Of a DNA stretch of 64,000 nucleotides, positions 11,970 through 24,773 are shown in pieces. This stretch comes from Cubamyces lactineus (taxonomy: Eukaryota > Basidiomycota > Agaricomycetes > Polyporales > Polyporaceae), in assembly GCA_022376465.1 (NCBI GenBank), contig JACDTU010000003.1:2294001-2358000 (forward strand). The letters are read 5' to 3'. Positions within the stretch are counted from its first letter, which is position 1, and every line of letters begins with the position of its first letter. Below the pieces are notes generated by a model. It saw nothing but the letters and a program-made list of their open reading frames with translations, was not told the origin of the DNA and ran no database searches. A program made the translations under genes and the position numbers.

Positions 11970-14900
11970 ATGTTCGCCGAGCAACAGGATGTTGACCCGT
12001 CCAATTTCCAGCAACCCGGTCTCGACTCTATCACCCTCGGCCAGCTAAAGGCCATGGTCGGCTCCGCACCAAAACCCAAGGTCGTACTCGGTACCCAAGC
12101 CAACCTGACTCATGCACTCTTCTGATACCCGTGTGGAATGTAGCAATCATACTACGACTTCCAATACAATGACGAAGACACCGTCCTCAACGAGATTGAA
12201 GAGTTCTATTCATATGTGGAGATGCCCCAGGTGGCCGAGAACCTCAAGGCATGGGAGGGCTCCTTTCCCGGAGGTGCGTGGACATCCTCACACCTATGTG
12301 AGACCCTCCTGACGCTTCATAGAGTGGACCACCAGCTCTTTCGCACAACGCAAGGCGCACGTTGAGGTCCTTCTCGAAAGTTTGGAGCATCGTGATGCTG
12401 AGATACGATTCACGAACGCGCGACGATTGTTTTACGTCCTGCAAGGTGGAATATGATGGCAGCCTTCCTCATCCTGCGGCTTACACGCTCTCCAGGAACC
12501 TTTGCCGAGACCACATCTCAAGAAGATCAGCTGCACTGGATATTCGAGAATTGCAAAGTTGTGCGGGCAGCGAATGGTGTGATCAGTATCGTAGAAGCCA
12601 TCAAGATAGCAAGTTCAAAGCATGATCTTCTTTGGTACAATCGCTGACTCGTACGTTTCTGGCGTGTCCTGACTCCGTCTATAGCACCCTATCAGATGCG
12701 GACGCTGCGCACTTCAATATATCCCCTCAGGAAAAGTCCGACTTCATGGAAGAAGTCACCACAGAGCTATCAGTGTATCTAGGGATGCTATATCACATGG
12801 TCGAAGTCTTCAAAGGTCACGACGATTTCGCTGACGAGCTGAGTGAGCAATGCCGTCCGTCGCGCCCGTTCGACGCTGATTCTATTGTGTGGTGATCAAG
12901 TGAGCCTGGAACCCCCGCTGCCTGTCTATCTGTTCAACGTGGTGGCCGGTCTACGGGATAAGAGCGCCAAGGGGTATCCTGTGAAGAAGGCACGGATCTC
13001 CTTTCTGACTCATGATGCTATCGGATGAGTCTCATGGCCTTGTCATCAGCTCCTCCTAGTGCTTTGGAAGACCATTCTGACATGCTGTGGCGGCATCCGC
13101 GAGCTCGCGTCTGTGAAGAAGTTGACGCGGGAGCTTGCGGGCCTTTCGCCCGTTCCTGAAGAAGGTATCATCTTGCACGGTATCGTAGCCGTCGGGTCGC
13201 CGTCTAACCGCCTTTCCTTCCCGCCCGCAGCCGTTCCAATCAAGGCATCCCCGTTAGACTTGGAAGTCTTCCGGCACGAAATCTCGGTCAAGTATCCCAC
13301 ATTCAACCCTCCTCCTGTCACAGTGCCAGCGTCGACACCTGTAACGACAGCCAAACTCGCACAGGCCTATTCCCCTATACCCGTTCGCCACCATTATGAA
13401 CATGATGCCGGCGAGTCACAGCACCAGGAGCAATCTCACAACATGCCGCATCCATTCAACTCTAATCAGGCTGGGTCTTCTTTTCGTCCTATGCCCCAAC
13501 CTGCTACGCCAGCCCCATCGCCGCCACCCTCCCCTAAGCCCAAGAAGCAGCAGTTCCAAACCGACCAGAACCGTCCATTCCTCTTCCCGTTCTCCCGAAC
13601 GAGCATCGGTTACAATGACGCTCGTCTCGTGCCCTTTGCTATCGATGAGGCGGACAAACTCTATGCGAAGCACATGTATGTCAGTCTGTCTCTGTGGCAG
13701 ATGTGGAAGACTCGCGAAGAGTGCATGACCGTGGAGAGCGGCCTGGAATACCTCCCCGGCCCGGAACGTCCCTCCGAGCCTAAGATACCTCCGATTGTGA
13801 GTATCATTTCAGCATCATCAATGACATCGAGCCTTAACCAGATATACAGTCACCAACAGTAGAAGATGAGGCAGGGGAAAAACTGCCAGACGTAGCACTT
13901 CTCGATGCCAAAATTGCTGAAGCAGAGAAGAATATGGACAATGCTGCATCCGCCGCCGAGAGACGCCGTGCGAAGGAGCGTCGAGAGGACTTGATGCGCC
14001 TCAAAAGGGTTGAACAAATCTATGTACGTCTAACAGACATTGTAAACCATGCTCTACTGTACTCAATATTTGTAGAGCGCTGTTCTACCGGTTCTCCCGG
14101 GTTGGGTTCTGGTTCTGCTAAAATTGCTCCTGGCAACAGTATCCACACCCAATGGTGGCATGCCCCCCGCTGCTGGCCCCGGTTTCCCCCCGGGTGTAAT
14201 GTCCCGTAAGTGATTGCCAATATTCCGACAGTCGGCGCGGCTGACGGATGGTACAGCGCTTGAGCCTCCAAAACCATCAACCCTCGACGAGACTGACGTC
14301 GCACGGCATCGAGAGATCACGTCGAAGGCGGTCTCGGCCATCCTGCTTCTGACCCTAAAGTGGTTCAAGATGTCGCGTAAGCATTTCTAACGCGTGTCAT
14401 GGCGACTGTGGGTTTGACACGCTCGCAGATGTGATGAAGTTCCATCATCTCGGGCAGCTCTTGCTCGATACCAACTGTCTGCTGCTCATACTGAAGATCT
14501 TCGGTCTCCAAGAGGTGTCTGCCGCAGTCGTCGCAAAGGCTGATATACCTGAGCGGAAGTAGGTTTGCGCACGTTCGTACCGCTGATCAGGCTAATTACC
14601 GACATGCTCCCAGCTTCTTCCGATATTGCCAGGTACGGTTTGCCAGACGCTCGGACATAGGCGGACCGGAAGACCAGATGCAACGTCCCACCAGGCAGAC
14701 AGTGGTGCGGAGGACCAAGCTCCCGAACGGGCAGATGCACGAAGAGGAGGTCGACCTGTTGACCGACTTTTCGTGGCGCAACTTCTTCTCCACGATCAAC
14801 TTTGCCAAGATCATGCAGAAGCTGTCCAAGCACCGGTCGCATCGCATCCGCATGCTGGTACAATACAAGAGCTCTGTGAGTGCACTCCACCACGCGCGAA

Positions 14901-16168
14901 TTGTGTTCAGAGTGCGGAGTGCTGATCGGTGTCGCGACGGTGGCCAGGCGGTGTTGAAGCGGATATTGAAAGTGCAGCACCCCATGCTGCAGCTGCATGT
15001 CCTGAAGCTGATCAAGAGCCAAGTGCCATTCTGTGGTCGGAAGTGGCGCCAGTGTGCGTCTCGCGCATCTCATCTCCGAATAGCAGCTGTGGACTGACAG
15101 CTCCTAAAGCGAACATGCAGGTGATCACCGCTATCTACCTCAACTGTAGACCGGACCTCCGAGACGAGTGGCTCGCCGGAATCGAGGTGGATGACGTTTA
15201 CGATGCGCAGGTGTGTCGCGGCATGGCATGAGTTGTATAGTACATGCGTTGATTGGCGCATGAAATTCAGGCTCAAGAGCAGGCTCTCCGCCATCTCGTT
15301 AAGTTTTGTACGTACGTGATAGCTCACAGAGGAGACACACCGCTGATGCCATTGACACACTGTAGACAACAACAAGCGATATGGCGTACAGGCGACGCCG
15401 CAGTCCAATGCACACCGCCGCGCTGCGAGCATTTCCCATCATCTCGAGGGTCTCCACCCCGGTCCGGAACTGTCTGGGATGCTGCGTCCGGTGCAAACCC
15501 CGAATAACGTCGATGCAGACGTTTTCCCGCCTCTCCGCGCGCAAACCACGGAGCCGTCCATCTTCCTCCCCTATGTCACAGAAGACATCGCCTTCGAAGA
15601 GGAGTATGAAGAGTACCTCCGGTGGTCCGACGAGAACTCTGAAGCGGGTTCACAAGGCTCGACGGCATGGCACCGCCTGCCTGAGCTCGTGCACGACATT
15701 GCGGACGGCATCAGCGACAGCGAGAGCATCGTCTCGATCGGCGAGCTTCCGGATGAGGGCAGAGGCTCCGGTAAAGAGGACCGTGATATCCCTGACGAGA
15801 ACGTCAACAACTGGGAGGTGCGCCCATCTACCTAGACAGATCTGCCAAGCGTTGTCCGACTGACTCAAACGTCCCGCGCAGCACATGAGCCCGAAGACGA
15901 TGGCTGCGCTTGCCAAGTCTCCCTCGCACGGGCGTCGGTCAAGCTCTGGGAGCAGCGGCCTCCGGCCTGTGCTGCCGTTCGAGCTCGACGACGGCACGGC
16001 CGTTGATGAGAACGATGAGGACGAGGAGCTCGGGCCGATGCCGAAGGAGCCCTCGGGGCCCTTCCACGCAGGAGCCGGCGTGGACGAGGTCGAGTATGCT
16101 TATGGGTAAGTTGGTCCTCTCCTTTGTGCATAGGAGTGCGAGGCTAACGGTACCTCGACAGTGTCTAA
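11970..16168 (+). CDS. FAR11: Far11/STRIP1-family STRIPAK scaffold
   Basis: Core structural subunit of the STRIPAK phosphatase-kinase complex. In fungi it links PP2A, striatin and Pro22/Far11 at the ER and nuclear envelope and controls fusion, fruiting and mating arrest. The N-terminal N1221 domain is seen in exons giving SYYDFQYNDEDTVLNEIEEF, ARRLFYVLQGTF, GMLYHMVEVFKGHDDFADEL, EPPLPVYLFNVVAGLRDKSA and LLLVLWKTILTCCGGIREL. The DUF3402 C-terminal half gives LLLTLKWFKMSHVMKFHHLG, LLLDTNCLLLILKIFGLQE, SWRNFFSTINFAKIMQKLSK and HPMLQLHVLKLIKSQVPFCG. The acidic, Ser-rich tail ends in EVEYAYG, and a last intron leaves only GV plus stop (16168). The ATG at 11970 opens MFAEQQDVDPSNFQQPGLD. At least 13 short introns. 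About 1,000-1,100 residues, as in the family. Confidence 0.9.
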
Positions 16169-16453
16169 TGACGTCCTGACGATGCTAAATGCACTACCAT
16201 GTATCACTGAGACTTTGAGCTAGACTGCGTTTGCCTGGTATGATTATAATCACGTTGAATATCCTGCAAGTCGTGGGTGGGCGCACTGGGTGAAGGGAGA
16301 CACCTGCAGCCCGTGTGATGACATAGACGAACATTGACAGACACATGCCGGAGCCAGCCTGTCGCACTCTCTGAGTGTCAATTGAGGGCCGTGATACAGG
16401 TAGGGATACATGCGGGGATACATAATATACATTGCCTCTGTCGCACAGCGTCA

Positions 16454-18264
16454 TCAGTACATCGCCTTCGTCCTCGCGACGGCCCACGGGCTGCCCGCAG
16501 CGTAGAAGTCCATCGGGTAGACTCCGCCCTTCCGCGCGCGCTCCTTCGTGTCCCCCTCTCCCTCTGCCATCCATCCGACCGCCTTGCCAACCGCGACCGC
16601 GGTCTCGTACGGACTCAACAGGGGTTTCTCGAACGCGTAGCCCCAGTCGATTGACAGCCGTGGGCACGACGTCTGCACGAAGGCGGCGAGGTGCGGGTTG
16701 AAGAGCGCGAGCTTCGCAGGGGACAGCTCCGAGAGTAAAATCGGCATGTATGGGATGGGCGTGGGGGCCCCTGCCAATTGCTGTGTGATGGCCCGGAGCT
16801 GCTTGAAGCTGCCCTGGCGGCCGAGCGTTCCGAGCACGACGCCCCACATTGGAGGCTCTGTTGGCGAAGGGGTAGAGAGCGCGGTGTCCGAGGAATGCAA
16901 TGCGTAGGAGGTGATGCTGCGCCGTGCCGTCTGCACGGCCTCGTCGCGGACTGTCCGCATCTCGACGTGGTTGTAACGCTCCCTCGTAAGCTTCTTGGAG
17001 TAGGGGTCGTAACGGAATGCCGGGACGTCCGGGTTGGCAATCATGATAGACTCGAGATGGAAGCGGCCATCTCCCAGATACCTGTCGAAAGGATAATATT
17101 GTGAGAACCAATAACATTAGAATGGCAAATCAAATGAAACGTACAAGAGTGCGTCGACATCGTTGAGTTGCGGAGCAGTACATCCCAGGATCTCTCCTGG
17201 AGACAAAGGCTTTGAACGTGGTATCGTGACATCGTATCTTCCTGTCCATAGCCGTGGTCTGCCCAAAGTTTGCAACTCTTCGCCCCCAAGTCCATCCGTC
17301 CCCGTTACCAACCCTGCCGGTGTGATCGGGTCATTTGGATCGTTGTACTCGACTGACAGGTCGTCCTTCAAGCGCGAAAGCGCAGCGACAAATTGGATCG
17401 TTGACACAAGAGCCAAACGAGTGGGTTCTGACGACGACGAGGGACCAGGCTGTGGATTGGAGGGTTGCTCCGCTGCAGCAGAAGCCTCATCCGTTGAATC
17501 AGGTCCTTCTATGCGTAGATGCCCTCCGCGGGTCAAAGGTCTCCCAGCGGGAATTTTAGCATGCTCTTCTTCCTCATCTAGCAACGACTCGCGGAAACGC
17601 TGGCGGTCGCTTGGGAAGTTGAGGCGAATAGATTGCAGGAGGTGAGAAGAATCAATGGCAATCTCGACGAAGATATATAGCGTCTTGATGGTGGTCTGGT
17701 CAATGGGAACTGATCACAGCGTGAGACGTCGCCTCATCAAAGTGAAAATAGGGCGGATACCTACCGAGACAGCTATGTCCATAGTGAATGAGCATGTCGC
17801 AACCCAGAGCGACCGCAGTGTAATCGTCTATGCAACAAGCGCCATATGTAACATCGCCCATGATCACAGTAAGAGCGGTAGTGAACCTAGTGTTACAATT
17901 CTCAGTTCTCGGACTTTGCCAAATATGGAGGATATGATAGTGCGCACTGTTCAATGATATCCGCGATTGTGCAAGCAAACATCTGTAGTCCTTCGGGCAT
18001 CTGCAGAGCCACCATCTTGGCTTGATTCTTGCGTATGTGGTGGATGGTCTTGTGGATTTCGAAGGAGTAGTTCGAGGGCAGCTGCTTAATCGCAGCGTTG
18101 AGTTGCGCATCATTCAGGATGTCTTGAGGGATTTGATTAGCAAGGGCGGGGGAATACCCTGGCTTGGAAGGTGTTGCGCTCTTGCTACCCACGAACCGCT
18201 TCCTCGGCTTTGACGCATTTTTGGTAGAAGCAGGAGGTGCCGACGTTGTAGCTGTCTCTGACAT
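16454..18264 (-). CDS. DPH1: 2-(3-amino-3-carboxypropyl)histidine synthase subunit 1 (diphthamide synthesis)
   Basis: DPH1, which with DPH2 forms the radical-SAM-like 4Fe-4S enzyme that attaches the 3-amino-3-carboxypropyl group to the target histidine of eEF2 (cytosol). The start at 18264 (MSETATTS) opens a basic N-terminus, then [40 protein letters not shown], and after an intron [15 protein letters not shown] (cluster Cys 1) and HYGHSCLVPID (Cys 2). TLGRQGSF and [14 protein letters not shown] (Cys 3) follow in the last exon, ending at the TGA at 16454. All three cluster cysteines are present. A roughly 60-residue acidic Ser/Pro/Glu linker sits between the second and third domains, longer than in yeast and probably disordered. 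Confidence 0.93.
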
Positions 18265-18589
18265 TCTGAGAGACGGTCCTACGTCGTGCTGCAGCAGAGG
18301 ATGAAGAAAGTCGGAAAGAGGCTTGAGCTCCTCCTGGCTCCAGGTCCTCTCAAGTACGATTGCTTTGGAAGATCTGTAAGAGGAAGATCTGAGATCGCTC
18401 CCGATCACTTTCGCATAAGCGGAAGTCCCGTGACTGCGTTACAGCATGTGACATATCCCCGCGTGACGCAGCAGCAGTTCGCCGACGCGCAGACACAGAC
18501 GCAGACCGACTTGAAGGCTCCGACTGGCATCTTGCACGTCCACCACACCATCCTCCGCGTCGAGCTCCCGCAGATACTCCTTGGTCAAA
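18265..18589. promoter_or_regulatory. divergent promoter, DPH1 (-) / RRM-RS gene (+)
   Basis: A 325 bp spacer between two head-to-head starts. No open frame with motif support. No TATA box seen. Must serve both housekeeping genes or hold two back-to-back core promoters. Confidence 0.45.
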
Positions 18590-19531
18590 ATGTCGAGCAG
18601 AGGAAGGTCTCTTTCCCCGCGCCCTCTGCGCGACGAAGACGTCGACATGGACAGATCCCCGCCCCATAACCCCCACGCGAAGGTGGTCATCGTCACGAAT
18701 CTCACTCGCAATGTTGCAGAGACACATCTGCAGACAATATTCGGCTTTTATGGCGAGCTACTCAAGGTTGACTTACCGCTGTTTGGAAAATGTAAGTTGT
18801 GCCCAGTGGTCTCCTCGATCGTCGTACTGACATAGTATGCTATAGCGGGTCAAAACAAAGGCAAGGCGTCCCTCGAATACGCTGATGCCGCATCCGCACA
18901 AAAGGCTGTTGCGCACATGGACGGTGGCCAGATTGACGGCGCCGTCGTAAAGTGCGAGCTCTCCGAAGTGCCCGTTCGCTCGCGTTCCTACACGCCTTCG
19001 CGCTCGCGCTCACCTCGTCCTCCGCCCCGCGGTCGTTACGGCCGCGGCAAGTCGTACTCAAGGTCCCCATCGCGGTCAAGATCCCCTCCTCCTCGTGGTG
19101 GTCGTCGCGGCTACGAGCCCCGTTACAATGATAACTACCGTCGTCTCCCACCTGGTCGCAGGCCGCCACCGCCTCCCCGCGATTCATACCGTCGATTTGG
19201 CCGCACTCCTTCGCGCTCACGTTCTCCACCTCGACGCGGCGGCGACCGTCTTCCTCCAAGGAGACGCTCGCCTAGCTACGAGCGCGGGGGAACAGGGTAT
19301 CGTGGCCGCTCCAGGAGCTACTCGGTCGCCTCGAGCCGCTCGCGCACGCCACGTTCTCTCACCCCTCGCTCTCGTTCGCGCTCTTCAGGACGTTCCCGCT
19401 CGCGCTCGTACTACTCTTCTTCTGGATATTCTCGCAGTCGCTCCCCCCGCTCCCGCTCGCCGAGTCGTGCGAGGCGGAGCTACAGCCGGGACGACATCCG
19501 CGATAGCAGGTCCAGGTCACCGAGGGACTGA
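18590..19531 (+). CDS. RRM plus RS-domain splicing factor (RNPS1-like)
   Basis: About 295 residues. An N-terminal RRM spans residues ~30-105: KVVIVTNLTRNVAETHLQTI (RNP2 region), then FGFYGELLKVDLP and GKASLEYADAASAQKAVAHM (RNP1 region), with DGAVVKCELSE closing the fold. The rest is a textbook RS domain with RS/SR dipeptides, interrupted by Pro/Arg/Gly runs. One intron (about 18791-18845) splits GKSGQNKG. The arrangement resembles RNPS1 of the ASAP/PSAP and exon-junction complexes (RRM followed here by a single long RS tail), but other SR proteins share it. Nuclear RNA processing role. RNPS1 orthology is inference. Confidence 0.82.
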
Positions 19532-19707
19532 TTGGTGTGAGCTGTCCTGGTCCGAAACATGTGTGTGCCTTGTCCTGCTATGCGTATATCTATGTCTATA
19601 CCGAGCGAACACTCGCAAGAAAATCCGTATATCGTGTAGATCTGTCCAGTATGTCGTGATATTATGCTAAATGTACATATTACCGGCCAAAACATGCACT
19701 AAGAGTC

Positions 19708-22700
19708 TCAGTCGCTGAGCGCAGACTCATCGTCTGCAAGGAAAGGGCTGTAACGTATTGCGACTCAGCAAACGTCCAGTGAGAATATGTCAGTTACTCA
19801 CGTATACTCGTAGTCATTCCGAATGGCGTGGGACATCCACTCTTCATCGGCTTCCTGCTGTGGGAATCCGGATCCGCCTGCGAGGCTCAAGACAACCGGG
19901 AGGAGTACCAGACCATGCAGCGCGCCCGAGATAATGAGGGTCAACCACATGCGGAAGTAGTAGATCTGGAGACATCCAGCCATGGTCAGTGACCGACAAG
20001 ACATAGCATGCCGTATACCTACCTCCAAGAATTTCGACCGCGTCAACGCGAGAACGCACATGCCGATAAGCTTAGTAAACGTGATGCCAGACAAGACCTG
20101 TGTGCCAAGCATCAGCCTTCTGTCCTAGTCGTATGCATTTGGACGATGAACATACCGAAGGCCCGACATCCACGAGTGCGATCCACATCCGCTCGTCGCG
20201 CTCCTTCTGTCCCGCAGGATGGTCGACCGGCAGGCCCGAGCCCGCGCTCATGAACGCCCTCGCGACATGCGCACAGAACTCCACCGCGATGCCGAGCGAG
20301 ATGACGAGGTTAACTAAGCTGATCGCGTTCAAGTTGATACCCCACACGCCCATGACGCCCATGACAGTGACCACAGTGAGTGCAACGACGCTCGTCACAA
20401 TCGTCCCCGTGCGCCACGAGCCCAGGAGGAGTGCTGTCACGAGGAGTATGGCGGCGAGTCCAAGCCCGAGTATTTGCTCGGTGATGGGGATGATGTGCGC
20501 GAACTGGTCGAAGAAGACGTAGTGGAGGGAGTACGGGAACACGGTTGCACCGGTGGCCTCGGACAGGTCGTCTGCGATGCGGTGCGCCGCGGCGAACGCG
20601 TTGATCAGGTCTGCTTGCGACTTGAGGGGCTTGTGGAACGTCCGGAAGTGCGAAGCCACGAGTTCTTTGGCGTCCGAGGACAGCGCGAGTGCGTCTCCGA
20701 AGGAAGCCTTGCCTGCTAATGGACAATCCTCGTCTGTCGGGGAGACGAGCCATTGCCGCAGGTATGACATGAATTCCTCTCCTTCGGGTAGACCGTTCAT
20801 CGTGATGTTCCACGCCGGCTCATGGTTCGCGTAACACGTCTGGCAGCGACGAGGGGACTCTCCAGGCTCGCAGAAGATATCGTGATTGTTCTTGCGGACT
20901 CGGCAGCACTTGTCCTTGAGCGGGTCCAACCAGTTGAAGAAGTCGTCGATCCATGAAGCGGCTGGTTGCGAGATGTAGGAAACCTCCTCACGTTTGCGCT
21001 CGGCCTCCAGGACGTTGGCAATCGAGTATGGGTCGCATGTGGTGAATCGTCCGCAGAGCTCCTGCTGTCCTGGACGATGTGTCACGTCCACGTCATGCAC
21101 GACGAAGTACACAGGCGGTCCGATGTCGAGGTACGCATCCACACTATCGAAGTATGGGATCAAGTAAGACTCGGATGGGAAAGCAAGTCGCTGGTCTGTA
21201 ACTCTGGTGAGTACCTGCCTTAACGAAAGCTTGGAGCCACGTACCAAACCCAAGCTCGATGTGTTGAATAGAGATGATAGATGCAACCAGGATCCCCCCG
21301 AAGGTAAGCAACACGACGCCTTTGACGAGTGGCTTGAGCAAGAATGGGGCATAACGCTTCTTGATGAACCGTGCGAGGAAGCTCAAGCCGCTACTAGTCG
21401 GAGGTGCCTCGAGTAGTGCGATTCGAGGCGGCATCCGCACACAAGGGAAGCAGTCCACGCGGCTCGCCTGCAAGCAGGTATTAGTCGCACATACGAATCG
21501 TTTCTAGAGTGACACATACCTCGACGCGCTTGAGATCAACCACCAGTGCGCTCACGAACACCGTGATTTGTAGCACCGCATTCAAGAAGACACTTCCAGC
21601 GGCATAGAGCGCGAAGTTGCGCACAGCGGGCATTGGAACTAATGCGCCCAACGCAAACGCGACAGTCTCCGTGACCGTGCTCAGAAGGATCGACGGGCCC
21701 ATCTTAGCGAGTGTGCGCGCGACGCGCTCCTCTGCGGACAGGTACTGAGGTGTAGAACCAGCGTCCAGCGAAACTTCCTGTTCGTGTTCAGCCTCGAGTT
21801 CCCGTTCTTGCGAGTCTAGTCCAGAGCGTGCGCGGGTCGGACTCATCGGAGTGGTATGGCCGTAGCTATACGAGTCGCCGTACGCCCATGCTGCCGCGCC
21901 AGCGCCGGAGCCCGCGTTCGGGCCATGTAGGAGGTTCTGACGATCAAGCTCGTGGACGAGGATGAAGACGTTGTCGACGCCGACCGCGAGGACTAGGAAG
22001 GGAATGACCTCCGCGATGATGAGGGTGACCTTGACGCCAAGAGCTGAGAACAGTCCGACGGAAGATCCAACGGAAAGGATGACAAGGGCGATACCGAAGA
22101 GTCCGAGCGTGAACTTGGAGCCAACGAAGAGCGCGCGCGGAAGGCGGGGGAAGAGCCTCGGAGAAAGGCGCGAGTCGAGTGAGAGCGTAGAGGACGCGGA
22201 AGGCTGCCAGAAGAACTTGGGCAGGTTGGTCACCCACTGTGCGAGGCATGTCCATAGCCCCTCGTCGTCGCGTGTTGCTGCGCCATTGCCCAAGGTGAAG
22301 GCAACGTAGAAGAACATGGCCACGTACGAGAGGACGACGATCTTGATGTCCGTGTTGGTGCTCTTGTTGATCTCTTCCTCTAGGGAGACACCGGTTGACC
22401 ATGCGATCTCCAAACCAGCTTCTCGAGGTGCGCGTTCACCGAGTTTCTGTAGGTAGTCGCGCAGAGTATATTCCCATTCCATGGCTTTCCCTTGTTCGGT
22501 CTTGTCAAGCGAATCCGGAACGACGTAGGTAATGACCATGGCTGTCGCATTGACATACTCTTTCCTGCCTTCCTCGTCCTCTGGCACCAAGCCTAGAACC
22601 ATCTCAGGCGCCAAAGGCTGTTGGAAGTCAGGAAGACAGTTGACCGGGGTCTCCGCACAGTTCTCGAGGCGATCTTGCCAGGTGTCTGGATCGTACGAGG

Positions 22701-24459
22701 ATAAATCGTTGCCGAACCAAGCCATGACGGACTGCACTACACAGAAGCCGTCCGGCCCAGCTGGTTTGAGACATACGTCCGACAGAGTGTATCCATGTGG
22801 GGAAGACTCCAGGTTCCGTATGTCCTCCTCCACGTCTGCCCAGTACTTGAGGTGTTCCCAGGTAAGTACTGGAGGCTTGTCCTGCGGCGATGACCCGCCA
22901 CCAGGGACGGTAGACGTGACAAAAACTTGCTCTACGCGGTAGAACGGTCCGAAATGCTCGTCGAAAAATTCCTTCTGGAGCTTGCTTTCAGAGTCGGGCG
23001 CGACCCACAAGCGCACAGGGTCGGTCTCGACCTCGAAACGCTTCCATCCAAGGTTGAGAAGCCCAAATATAGCAAAGACGATAGCGAAGTTGAGCCAAGG
23101 ATACGTGGCAGCGATGAGACCGAGTCTATAGAAGGCTCGGCGGAGGACGGTGTTCAGGCGGTAGTGACGTGGTTGGACTGTCTCGATGGGGTCGAGAAGA
23201 GACGCGCCGCGTCCCAACCGACGAGACTCAGATTGCGTACCTGTTGAATCCTCGCCATCAAGGTATTGAGCTAGTGAGGAGGCCCCGATTAGCCCGCGCG
23301 TGTGGGAGCGAGGGGAGGCTACACGTTCTGAGGCAGTATCGGTGGCAAGTGCGACACGTTCGTATGACTTCTCTCGCCTCCGCCGCAGAGTCACTTGCAG
23401 CCCATAGCCGAGGATGAAAGACAGCACAGCTAGACCATACAAGAGCAAGAGCGCGAACGTCAAGCACGAGACAAGGCCGACATGGCATGTTGGTTCGGCG
23501 TTGGGAGGTGGGATTTCGGGGAGCTTCTCGCAGACGTCTAAGCAATCTATGCATGTACACCTACTAGCCAGATCATTGTCGTAGCAGTTTCTTGCTGTGA
23601 CGTTCAGAGGCGAGTAGTTCGACGGAGATGAGGGTGGGAAGTTAATCTGGAAGGGGCTGCCCATGTCCTTCTCGTCGCCCATGAACTTGAGGAAGGCATG
23701 ATAGTCCTTCGCTCCACCGCCCAGGAGGTCCATGGCGTAGCCATTGGTCGCGCCCATCTTGATGTCTTTACAGCTATCATAGAACCCTTGACCGAATTGC
23801 TCAGAGACATAAAAGTCCACGGCCTTGACAGCAACCTGTCTTGTCGAAGACAACTGACGCTCCGTGACATTGAGGAAAGAGGCTTGTTCGGGGGAACATG
23901 TGAATGAGCACCAAAACTTGCGGAAGTTGTTGCGACATGCGGGGCAGGAGGAGATCAAGTTCTCTGCGAGACCAAGATTGTCGCGTAGGGTCTCAAGTTG
24001 GTCGGTGGTACAGCACGTGGGACCTTGTGCAAAGTCGGCTCCACAGAGGGTCATGAGGAGGTCGCGATCAACGTCGTCCTATGATCACTGAGTTTCGCGC
24101 ACGTCCGTCACCACTGAAAGCAAACACACCTCGGATGGTGGCCCGTCATAAGGGCATGGTAGAGGCTTCCCGAAGATGACCTTTGGCCCACAGGAACCGC
24201 GCATGGCACAACGGGGCTCCGTCTGCATGACAGGCCGAAGGACCTCCATGGCGGCGTCGGTCGACGTATGTCGCAGCAGTGAAGATAGGACTCTCCGTCG
24301 GCAGTCAGAGAAAGGATGGAGGTCAACTACCAAGCAGAAATGTGCAAAAATGTGCAGTCCTTGAACCGAGGCTCGGGAGCTGGGAGGGTACGTACACGCA
24401 GTGACACCACCGCCCAACGCGGACAAGCTGCAGCACAACCCCGCATCGGGGTTACTCAT
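19708..24459 (-). CDS. NCR1: Niemann-Pick C1/NCR1 sterol transporter
   Basis: Vacuolar/lysosomal membrane sterol transporter of the RND superfamily. The lumenal N-terminal domain reads CAMRGSCGPKVIFGKPLPCP, then FAQGPTCCTTDQLETLRDN, SSCPACRNNFRKFWCSFTCS and SCKDIKMGATNGYAMDLLGG. The sterol-sensing/RND cassette includes VIPFLVLAVGVDNVFILVHE and GPSILLSTVTETVAFALGAL. The second lumenal domain includes ANVLEAERKREEVSYISQPA, and the last RND repeat includes LNAISLVNLVISLGIAVEFC and YYFRMWLTLIISGALHGLVL. A short terminal exon, reached by an intron at about 19738-19799, adds PFLADDESALSD and the stop at 19708. The 5' end is uncertain: no clear signal peptide precedes CAMRG in the continuous frame, and a separate signal exon upstream (ATG near 24725) is possible. 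Confidence 0.92.
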
Positions 24460-24773
24460 CACGTGAGCATACCTTCACGGTCACGCACAAGCCTGGAGCG
24501 AGTTCGCCGGTACACAAAGGCACACAGTTCTCCTTCTTCCCTATTGCAAGCACCTTTCCCACTTCCTCTCACCCTCCGTCGAAACCTACTACCGCACATC
24601 CGTGTACCCTGACGCGTCCAGAACGCTTTACCTCGCTCCACAATGGTCAGAGAAGGTTTCTCTACGTTCACGCTCCCCCGGGACTCACCGTAACTCGCAG
24701 ACAACCGCAGAACAACCCAAGACATACAACTAGTACGCGCTTTATTGTTGCATGCGCTCAGCCATGCTGATGC
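24460..24773. promoter_or_regulatory. divergent region NCR1 (-) / Dif1-like gene (+)
   Basis: A 314 bp spacer that may contain a missing first exon of NCR1. On the minus strand an ATG near 24725 opens MSWVVLRLSASY and runs into GTGAGT, a consensus donor at about 24690. The assignment is not secure. CTTTATTG at 24739-24746 lies shortly upstream of the plus-strand gene. Confidence 0.35.

Noticed and set aside
16194..17117. 307-codon open frame overlapping DPH1 in another frame
   Set aside because: DPH1 motifs are in the other frame; this one is Arg/Pro-rich and crosses a DPH1 intron.
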